From JABDMH01 sp965223165 (GTDB lineage: Bacteria; Bacteroidota; Bacteroidia; Chitinophagales; Saprospiraceae): a DNA stretch of 64,000 nucleotides. Location of the stretch: positions 1 to 64,000 of the forward strand of contig CBDCVQ010000014.1 in NCBI GenBank assembly GCA_965223165.1, written 5' to 3'. Of this stretch, positions 1-6,020 are shown one piece after another. Both the position numbers and the translations under genes were made by a program. Positions within the stretch are counted from its first letter, which is position 1. Each line of letters opens with the position of its first letter. The notes beneath the pieces are model-generated. The model did not search any database. It was not told where the DNA came from and was given only the letters and a program-made list of their open reading frames with translations.

Positions 1-215
1 TGAGCCCGGCTACCGTAAGCCGGCATCTGTACACTTTGATGCGCTATGGATATGTCAAAACGGTCGGTGGTAGCAGAGCCCGCGGGTATGAATATGAGAT
101 CATTGCCGAGGCAAAAGACCTGCGCCAATCCATTGATAATGCCCTGGATCAGGCCCTGCAAAAGATCAAGGAGCATCTAAAAGATCACAACGAAAAAGAC
201 GGCAAAGCAGCCTAA
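1..215 (+). CDS. 3' end of the unit 0 primase/AAA+ protein (cut by window edge)
   Basis: This is the last 71 codons of the primase-helicase protein described at 6017-8632. The DNA is identical to 8418-8632, so a further unit lies to the left of the window. The visible part is the C-terminal winged-helix-like segment (SPATVSRHLYTLMRYGY) and the charged tail ending in KDGKAA. The window starts inside a Met codon, so the frame is fixed by comparison with the complete copy. Confidence 0.9.
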   Translation, partial: SPATVSRHLYTLMRYGYVKTVGGSRARGYEYEIIAEAKDLRQSIDNALDQALQKIKEHLKDHNEKDGKAA

Positions 216-245
216 ACCATTGATAACAAATGGATAAAGCACCTC

Positions 246-331
246 AGTACCTCATCAGTACCTCAAATGTTAAAATGAGGTACTCTAGCCCATGACAATC
301 AGCGCTTTATGACCAGTACCTCAGTACCTCA
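246..331. promoter_or_regulatory. AGTACCTCA repeats and 9-bp inverted repeat upstream of IntA (unit 1)
   Basis: AGTACCTCA occurs at 246-254, 257-265, 315-323 and 323-331. Its exact reverse complement TGAGGTACT lies at 276-284. The copy at 257-265 and the copy at 276-284 form a perfect 9-bp inverted repeat with a 10-bp AT-rich spacer. The last two copies overlap codons 3-8 of IntA. The set is kept in all units. It could be an operator for IntA or ORF6N, recombinase arm or core sites, or an origin for the adjacent primase; the sequence alone does not decide. Confidence 0.7.
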
Positions 332-1265
332 CCCAAATGGTCAAGCGGAACATCCTGACCAACGCGTGAAGGCGGACTTTTTTTCTTCATCTGAATGGAA
401 TGCCCTTTTTGCTGATTTTACCATCTGGCTGCAACGGATCAACTACGCCAAAGGCACCCAAAGGACCCAATGCAGACATCTGAAAAGTCTGCTCACCTGG
501 TTGGAAGCGCAAGGCATTGAAGCGCTGGACCAGGTGGCTCAAAGGGATCTGGAAAACTATCGCGATCATGTGCACACCTTGCTGCATCACCGCACCGGTC
601 AAGGGCTAAGCGCTGCTACCATCGTAGCAAAACTCACCATCCTTCGGGTGCTCAATAAATATCTCCAAGCACACGATAAAGACCCCATCCTAAAAATCCG
701 GTTACTTACCATCCAACACCTACCTACACAGCGCACCATTTTATCGTCCGAACAAATCAAGCAGCTCTACCAGGCCTGTTCTCAGGATCTGCAAGGTATC
801 TATGACCGGTGTATGCTCAGCCTCTATTATGGTTGCGGCTTGCGCTATGCCGAAGGTGCCAACTTACTGCTGGACGATATCGATCTGAAAAATGAATGGC
901 TCCGGGTGCGTAAAGGAAAATATTATCTGGAGCGATACGTGCCGCTCAGTGTATCGGTCAGCCAGGACATCCAACGATTTATGGAGCAAGCCCGCTGGTA
1001 TTGGGACTCCGGACATACCCAATATCTACTCCTAAATCACCTGGGCAAAAAAGTCAGTGACAAGATGCTCAATAAACGCTTGCAAAGTCTATGTCTGAGG
1101 GCCGGAATAGAGGTGAAGATGACCTTGCATGGCCTGCGACACAGTATTGCCACCCACCTGCTCCAAAACGGCATGCACCTCGAAGCCGTCCAGCGATTCT
1201 TAGGCCATCGACACTTGAAGTCCACCCAGACCTACACCCATATTGACCCAACAAATCCGGGGTAG
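309..1265 (+). CDS. Tyrosine recombinase IntA, unit 1
   Basis: A 318-residue tyrosine recombinase/phage-integrase family protein, probably catalysing excision, integration or resolution of the unit. It has an N-terminal SAM-like DNA-binding domain (about residues 30-120) and a C-terminal catalytic domain. The full catalytic set is visible: Arg179 in GCGLRYAE, Lys in the RKGK turn near 202-204, His274-x-x-Arg277 in HGLRHS, His300 in LGHRH and Tyr309 in TQTYTHI. The start is the ATG inside the AGTACCTCA repeat cluster. IntB follows after 5 bp, so the two are probably co-transcribed and may act as a pair. Whether it recombines unit ends or resolves multimers is not shown. Confidence 0.93.
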   Translation: MTSTSVPHPNGQAEHPDQRVKADFFSSSEWNALFADFTIWLQRINYAKGTQRTQCRHLKSLLTWLEAQGIEALDQVAQRDLENYRDHVHTLLHHRTGQGLSAATIVAKLTILRVLNKYLQAHDKDPILKIRLLTIQHLPTQRTILSSEQIKQLYQACSQDLQGIYDRCMLSLYYGCGLRYAEGANLLLDDIDLKNEWLRVRKGKYYLERYVPLSVSVSQDIQRFMEQARWYWDSGHTQYLLLNHLGKKVSDKMLNKRLQSLCLRAGIEVKMTLHGLRHSIATHLLQNGMHLEAVQRFLGHRHLKSTQTYTHIDPTNPG

Positions 1266-1270
1266 ATCAG

Positions 1271-2188
1271 ATGAAAAATAAATTTAAAGAATACCTGATC
1301 GAAAAAGGCCTTACCACTCGATCTATTCATCGAAAACAACGGGAAATATCCCACTACCTGACTTGGCTGGAAAAACAAAATATCCCTATCACCCAAAGCA
1401 CCTATAGTGATCTGATGTGTTTTATCGGACACTGGCAGGATCTAGATAAAAGTGTTCATCAGATCAACCGATGTCTGCAGGCCATCAGTGACTTTTATCA
1501 ATTTTTGCAAATACCGGATGTGGCCTACCGGGTACGAGTGCGGGGCATCATCCAAAGAGCCCCGGGACCCCAGTTTACCGCCGAACAACTCGATCTGATC
1601 TATCAGCACTTTACCCCTACTCCCGATCATGGATATTATCACTTCTCCGATAAAATCATCCTCGGCATGATGATTTACCAGGCCCTCGAACTACACAGTT
1701 TTTTACACATCCGAATCCAGGGGGTCGACTTGGACAAGGGCATGCTTTATGTGCCTGCACACTCTCATCGACAAGCACGATACATCCCTCTGGCGGCTCA
1801 TCAGATATTACCATTGCATCAATATTTACAACATAGGGACCAGATCATCCATACCTGGAAAAAGCGCAAACATTATCTGCCTGCCGAAAACAAAATCATC
1901 TCCGACAAACTTTTTAGCCCTCAATGTGAGCGCTATCCTCGTCTACACATCCAATACAAAAGACTAAGCAAACGCGTCAAGCAACAGGCCAAAGAAAAAC
2001 TTGACCTCGACATCCTAAAACTCTCCCAACTCCGACAAAGCAGAATCTCCCTGTGGATACCCCAATATGGCTTGCGAAAAACCCAATACCTGGCCGGACT
2101 CAAAAGCGTAGACAGCATCGAACGCTATCAAAAACTCAACCTCAAAAACCTCAAAGAGCAGCTCCAAAAACATCATCCCCTGAAATAA
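1271..2188 (+). CDS. Recombinase-like protein IntB, unit 1 (catalytic set incomplete)
   Basis: A 305-residue protein with the layout of a tyrosine recombinase: an N-terminal core-binding domain with an ISHYLTWLEKQ helix and a C-terminal catalytic-like domain. Aligned by eye to IntA, it keeps Arg255 (SQLRQS) and a C-terminal Tyr286 (IERYQK). The first catalytic Arg is replaced in YQALELHSF, the box II His is Ser252, and the third-box His is Leu277. It probably acts as a structural or regulatory partner of IntA and not as an independent recombinase. All units carry it immediately after IntA. Family membership is well supported; inactivity is inferred. Confidence 0.85.
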   Translation: MKNKFKEYLIEKGLTTRSIHRKQREISHYLTWLEKQNIPITQSTYSDLMCFIGHWQDLDKSVHQINRCLQAISDFYQFLQIPDVAYRVRVRGIIQRAPGPQFTAEQLDLIYQHFTPTPDHGYYHFSDKIILGMMIYQALELHSFLHIRIQGVDLDKGMLYVPAHSHRQARYIPLAAHQILPLHQYLQHRDQIIHTWKKRKHYLPAENKIISDKLFSPQCERYPRLHIQYKRLSKRVKQQAKEKLDLDILKLSQLRQSRISLWIPQYGLRKTQYLAGLKSVDSIERYQKLNLKNLKEQLQKHHPLK

Positions 2189-2233
2189 TGCCCATGCCGT
2201 TCATTGACTCCCAGCAACTGTTAATTTTATCGT

Positions 2234-2773
2234 ATGAAAGAAAACAACCCAGTTCCGTCTGATAGCATTGTAATCAGCAAGATCCTTCTGGTCAGAGGTC
2301 AAAAAGTTATGCTCGATCAGGATCTGGCAGAACTATATGAGGTCGAAACAAAGAGGCTAAACGAACAGGTCAAACGGAATAAAGATCGATTCCCTGACGA
2401 CTTCATGTTCCAGCTAACCAAACATGAGTTTGAAATCTTGAAGTCGCAAAATGCGACCTCAAGTTGGGGCGGTAGAAGAACGCCTCCCTATGCCTTTACT
2501 GAACATGGTGTACTGATGCTGTCCAGTGTCCTAAAGAGTAAAAGAGCCACCGAAGTAAACATCCACATCATGCGGATTTTTACCAAAATGAGAGAACTAC
2601 TGCTTAACCATAAAGACCTCATCTTAAAGGTCGAACGAATCGAACGTACCCTAGAAGGACATGGACATGAGATCAAAGTTTTGTTCGAATACATCAAAAA
2701 ACTCATCGAAGACAAAGAGCTCAGAGATGAACAGGACACCAGAAAACGCATCGGCTTCCGGAAAGACTCTTAA
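2234..2773 (+). CDS. ORF6N-domain DNA-binding protein, unit 1
   Basis: 179 residues. The first 115 or so match the ORF6N domain (KilA-N-like group of phage and mobile-element DNA-binding proteins): ILLVRGQKVMLDQDLAELYEV, RFPDDFMFQLT and YAFTEHGVLMLSSVL. The C-terminal third is a predicted coiled coil rich in Lys, Glu and Leu, and ends in a basic RKRIGFRKDS tail. It lies 45 bp after IntB in the same direction. The role is probably transcriptional control or a recombination accessory factor; no target is visible. This is the only copy in the {1,2} lineage not broken by an insertion. Confidence 0.85.
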   Translation: MKENNPVPSDSIVISKILLVRGQKVMLDQDLAELYEVETKRLNEQVKRNKDRFPDDFMFQLTKHEFEILKSQNATSSWGGRRTPPYAFTEHGVLMLSSVLKSKRATEVNIHIMRIFTKMRELLLNHKDLILKVERIERTLEGHGHEIKVLFEYIKKLIEDKELRDEQDTRKRIGFRKDS

Positions 2774-4094
2774 TCCGCCCGCCCTATCAGCTCTCCCGCT
2801 ATGGCCTACCCACTCCCAGGTAATTAGGTGTGCCTGCGGTGCTCACCACAGTTCAGATGGCTGCTCTGCAAGGAGCTTGGCCATCGCGCTGACCCAGCCC
2901 AATCACTCCTCCTTGCATAGCACCACCAGGTCCGCTCCGGTAGGTGCTCCCCGGGTTGCCATCTTCTCGTGGTTGCGCGTCCCCGTCACCGCAGCTCTCT
3001 CCAGGCCCCTTTATCGTGTGCTAACGCACTGTCTGTTTTATCGAGGCCTGGCCGCTGCCCATGTTTTATGTGCTCGCCTGCGGGCTCTCTCGGCCCCGAA
3101 TAACTCGGGGGCAGAGCCACGTAGCCTGTCTCCTTCGCCAAGCTCAGGCTCCCCAGTCTACGGCCTCGTTCACACTCGCGGACGGCTCGCGCCTTACTAA
3201 ACCTGTGCCCAGCGCTAGGTCAGATCCCTAGCTTTTTTCTCTCGTAAGCAACTAAAAAAGCGCGGGCCTGCAGGGTGGGGAGAGCCTAAGCTTATCTTTG
3301 CTGGAGAGGGATAAAAGCGTCTGCCGAGCTATAAGAATCAGGCGTACTACTCGAAGCCGGATATGAAGCCATCGTGCACAAAGATATAGCCACCCCCTGC
3401 CCCGTCAAGGTCAAGACATGTTCCCCGCCCATCCCGCTAAGCTAGCTGCGGGGAAACCTTGACCGGGCAGCCCACCCGCAGAACGGAGGCTTACGATAGC
3501 TTCAAATCCTACCCTCTGTTCATTACGGAACGTACGTTTGTCAGGGCTGGCAAAAACGCAGTTATGCGGGCTACTGCGGGCGCCGACGAGGCCTAGCCCT
3601 GGGAACCTGTCAGGGTGTAAGGGATAGTGCTGCCCAGCAGCCCCACTGGGGCCGAGGAGGCCGCGCAGCCCGCCAAATCTATCAGCAGCGTAGGAATGTG
3701 TATAGTGCCTGGGGGTGGGATCTCCTGCTTACTGACAATGCCTTTAGGCTCTATGCACATACCGGGAGCTGCGCGTGAGGAGCCCGACCGACAAGCATAG
3801 CTCATGACAAGCTTGCCTGACAGACCATAGGGATCGTCAGGGTAGCGTGTGCCAACGCAGTGCACTGGCATGAGATATGCCGGAGGGAGTCGCGACGAAC
3901 TCCTTATAACTGCGTTGTGGGAAAGCCTTGCGCGCGTGCTGACCCTGCGCGCTGGTCTGGATGGATCCCATCTTTTTTCTTTCTTCTGAAATACCTTCAT
4001 ATGAAAAAAAGAAGAGCTATTTTAGAGGCACTTAGGAAAAGTCCCAAGTGGTGTTTTTGAGGCGTAAGGGTCGGATTTAATCAATAGCTGGGAG
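2774..4094 (+). other. 1.3-kb GC-rich gene-free region with conserved inverted repeats, unit 1
   Basis: No reading frame here is kept in the other units, yet the DNA is kept. Stems include CCAGGCC 3001-3007 with GGCCTGG 3045-3051, enclosing GTGC/GCAC at 3018-3029. In unit 3 the same outer and inner stems persist while the bases between them differ. CCCCGA/TCGGGG hairpins follow near 3100. An 11-bp inverted repeat, AACGCAGTTAT at 3555-3565 and ATAACTGCGTT at 3906-3916, brackets the right part. The last 100 bp turn AT-rich and include a short frame (ATG 4001, MKKRRAILEALRKSPKWCF). Candidates are a structured RNA, a recombination site for cassette exchange, or the transfer/replication origin. 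Confidence 0.6.
3214..3238 (+). terminator. Intrinsic terminator candidate in the GC-rich region, unit 1
   Basis: GCTAGG at 3214-3219 pairs with CCTAGC at 3227-3232 (7-nt loop) and is followed directly by six T. It could end the IntA-IntB-ORF6N transcript or a non-coding transcript from the first half of the GC-rich region. Unit 3 and 4 sequences differ here, so it belongs to the unit 1/2 type only. Confidence 0.55.
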
Positions 4095-4790
4095 GTGCTG
4101 CTCGATGCACCACAGGAAATCAGAGTCAATACTGCAAACCTGGACAAATTATCCAGATATATCGAGGCGGAAAAAGTCGATTTATCCAAATTAAAAAGCA
4201 GTTTATCGAATTCCAGAAATCCTCAAAAATGGATAGACCTGAAATTGACCCAGAAAGAGCTTGACGATCTCTATGTCAATTTTAGAGATGACCCTCCGTT
4301 CGATTTTACTCCCTGGACACCAGATCACAAAGCACAAAGGTGGAATAATTACAAGGAGGGCTGCGCTAATGGCCAGAACAACTGTCTGGATTTTGAATCC
4401 TGGAGCAACGGATATGACGGAAAGATAGACCTAGTCACGGGCTCAAGAAAAGGAGTAGACGAATACTTTGAGGGCCTTGGTTGGAATTGTCCTGCAAGTA
4501 CCTGTAGGGAAAGAACACTTACAACAAATATAGACGGTCAAAACGTGAACAGGAGATTGGACATCTACGACGAAGCAAATCTGCGAGGCAAGGAATTCAA
4601 AGAATACTCTTCGGGAAAGGTTTATCGGTCAGAGGATATAAGATCTGAGGTTGCACGAGATAAACAATTGCTTGAAGATGCTCAATTGCTGGAGATGGAA
4701 TGGGTTTTTAAGGGCTGCGAACCGAGCGGCCCTCTGCGAGCGTTACTGGAATCTGATCCCAATCCAATAAAAATAGTGCTAATACCTTAG
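4095..4790 (+). CDS. Polymorphic-toxin C-terminal module with PD-(D/E)XK-type nuclease signature, unit 1
   Basis: 231 residues from a GTG start. There is no signal peptide and no delivery domain. Residues 1-117 are identical to the unit 2 and 3 toxins; after that the protein diverges. The C-terminal half shows a restriction-endonuclease-like pattern: Asp156 (RRLDI), Glu167-x-Lys169 (KEFKEYSSGK) and a helix DIRSEVARDKQLL. I infer a DNase/RNase toxin. In-frame homology extends upstream of the GTG (GSDLINSWE), the linker seen in secreted Bacteroidota toxins, but is cut by TAA at 4065-4067. It therefore resembles an orphan toxin tip. The presumed immunity gene follows after 4 bp. Confidence 0.7.
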   Translation: MLLDAPQEIRVNTANLDKLSRYIEAEKVDLSKLKSSLSNSRNPQKWIDLKLTQKELDDLYVNFRDDPPFDFTPWTPDHKAQRWNNYKEGCANGQNNCLDFESWSNGYDGKIDLVTGSRKGVDEYFEGLGWNCPASTCRERTLTTNIDGQNVNRRLDIYDEANLRGKEFKEYSSGKVYRSEDIRSEVARDKQLLEDAQLLEMEWVFKGCEPSGPLRALLESDPNPIKIVLIP

Positions 4791-4794
4791 TTAA

Positions 4795-5277
4795 ATGGAC
4801 GCATCTTGGAAAAAGGAAAAAAGGGAGAACTTTGAAGCCTGGGTCCTGATGATAGACGACCGCTTATTGGATTGGTTCCAATTTCTGAGTGAAGAGCAAA
4901 AATCCAAATTTGACTACTCTGTCGACTCATTAGATGAAATAGAAAAATATTTAATCGGCAAATATAAACTTGAGGATTTGAGGGATTCTCGCAACAAAAT
5001 GGAAATCGATGCAGCAGCCAGCTATATTATAAAAGTCTTCTTCCTGAATTGGCCAAATCCAAAATATACTATTGAGCTTGACGACGAGAAGAATATTTTG
5101 TTTAACAGACCAGCTGTTATCACCGAGCCTCAAATTGGAATGGCCTTTAGTCCATATCAGATCCTGCCAAGCACATTGAATCTGCGGAGGGTTGGTGGAT
5201 TTAGAAAGATCTTAGAATCAAAAAAGAGACAATATCTGGAACAGTATGGGGAGTCCGTCAATGATCAGGAAGCATAA
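4795..5277 (+). CDS. Probable immunity protein for the unit 1 toxin
   Basis: 160 residues, acidic, no signal peptide or membrane segment. It follows the toxin gene by 4 bp, the usual toxin-immunity order. It is a distant relative of the unit 2/3 protein: both start with a basic stretch, then NFEAW/TFKIW, a Tyr-Ser-x-x-Ser-Leu segment (DYSVDSLDEIEKYL vs DYSEESLQRVESFL), a central DA..SYI helix and I.LDD.... Toxins and these proteins diverge together, which supports cognate pairs. The last 13 bp overlap the 3' end of the opposing XRE gene. Function is inferred from position and co-variation only. Confidence 0.65.
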   Translation: MDASWKKEKRENFEAWVLMIDDRLLDWFQFLSEEQKSKFDYSVDSLDEIEKYLIGKYKLEDLRDSRNKMEIDAAASYIIKVFFLNWPNPKYTIELDDEKNILFNRPAVITEPQIGMAFSPYQILPSTLNLRRVGGFRKILESKKRQYLEQYGESVNDQEA

Positions 5278-5600
5278 GCTTGTCTGGTTTTGGCATCTCT
5301 GATATAGGTATCGATCAAGTCGAACAAGGTTTTTCGCTTACTTTCTTCGAGAAGTTCGAGGTCCTGAATTCTCTTCAATGTCTTCTTATCAAATGAGGCG
5401 TTTTGCCCTTCACCTACCAGGTAGTCCAGGCTAACCTCAAACGCATCAGCAATCTTCTTGGCCACCTCAAGAGAAGGTATGGCATCACCTCGTTCGTACT
5501 TACCAACCATTACGTGAGATATGTCTGCCTGCCGAGCCAAGTCATTTTGGGACCAGGCTTTGTCCTGTCGGAGTTGAGCAATGATTCTACCTGTTTTCAT
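5265..5600 (-). CDS. XRE-family helix-turn-helix regulator, unit 1
   Basis: 111 residues. The HTH_3/XRE domain covers about residues 5-60 (IAQLRQDKAWSQNDLARQADISHVMVGKYERGDAIPSLEVAKKIADAFEV), followed by LDYLVG and a helical tail for dimerisation. It is transcribed towards the immunity gene and overlaps its stop by 13 bp. Its promoter region faces the SymE gene. This convergent layout recurs in every unit with a different XRE sequence, so the regulator travels with the cassette. It likely binds the palindromes in 5601-5759 and controls itself and SymE-primase. Confidence 0.88.
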   Translation of the reverse strand: MKTGRIIAQLRQDKAWSQNDLARQADISHVMVGKYERGDAIPSLEVAKKIADAFEVSLDYLVGEGQNASFDKKTLKRIQDLELLEESKRKTLFDLIDTYIRDAKTRQAYAS

Positions 5601-5759
5601 ATCTAAAAAGACAGTTTGCTTTGTAAAGAGAAGTCACATCTTACAAAGTTCCGAAACTAATAGGTAAAATAAAATCTAATAAGAGTTGTGTGACTTGAAA
5701 CCAAAAGGTATATTTGTGTCTGATAGTTACATGAAAGGTTCCCCAAAACTTTAACACTT
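5601..5759. promoter_or_regulatory. Divergent XRE/SymE promoter region with inverted repeats, unit 1
   Basis: AT-rich spacer between divergent genes. CTTTGTAA (5619-5626) and TTACAAAG (5641-5648) form an 8-bp inverted repeat. AAGTCACA (5631-5638) and TGTGACTT (5689-5696) form another. These suit an XRE dimer and are absent from the unit 2/3 spacer, which has its own palindrome, as expected if each XRE has its own operator. Confidence 0.5.
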
Positions 5760-6020
5760 ATGACAAAACACAGCACCCGACAGCTCAAGATCCACGGCCT
5801 GCTGCGGCGCAACAAATACCGGAAGAATACAGAAGTCCCACAGCTACGCTTGTCCGGTGTATGGATGGAGCAGCTAGGCTTTAAAGTAGGCGACCGGGTC
5901 AGCATCATCACCCGGGACCGGCTGCTGATCATTGAGCCGCTGCAGGTAGCAGAGGCTGAGCCAGACTACCAGGCCGCTCTGAAACAAGTAAAGCAAACCC
6001 TCAAGCAGTTGGCCCAATGA
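5760..6020 (+). CDS. SymE-like AbrB-fold protein, unit 1
   Basis: 86 residues. The segment TEVPQLRLSGVWMEQLGFKVGDRVSIITRDRLLIIEPL matches the SymE toxin domain (SpoVT/AbrB-like fold). In E. coli SymE is an SOS-controlled protein silenced by the antisense RNA SymR. Here the gene is fused by a 4-bp ATGA overlap to the primase gene, which points to translational coupling and to a job in element replication or its control. No SymR-like antisense RNA can be recognised. A basic N-terminus (RQLKIHGLLRRNKYRKN) may bind nucleic acid. It could equally be a repressor or antitoxin-like DNA-binding protein. Confidence 0.8.
   Translation: MTKHSTRQLKIHGLLRRNKYRKNTEVPQLRLSGVWMEQLGFKVGDRVSIITRDRLLIIEPLQVAEAEPDYQAALKQVKQTLKQLAQ

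Noticed and set aside
2661..3200. A 179-codon open frame across the ORF6N end and GC-rich region
   Set aside because: It shifts frame against the ORF6N gene, is Ser/Pro/Ala-biased as expected of GC-rich non-coding DNA, and is not preserved in units 3 and 4.
3345..3440. Possible protein fragment ESGVLLEAGYEAIVHKDI in the GC-rich region
   Set aside because: It looks protein-like, but has no start, ends quickly, and is present only in the unit 1/2 type. I could not link it to any family.
3593..4000. A 135-codon minus-strand frame in the right half of the GC-rich region
   Set aside because: The matching region of units 3 and 4 has different sequence without this frame; no domain is recognisable.
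4001..4067. Programmed frameshift joining the short MKKRRAILEALRKSPK frame to the toxin linker
   Set aside because: A +1 shift at GTTTTTGA would be needed, but in units 3 and 4 the short frame already stops at TAG before the slippery run, and units 1 and 2 have TAA in the linker.
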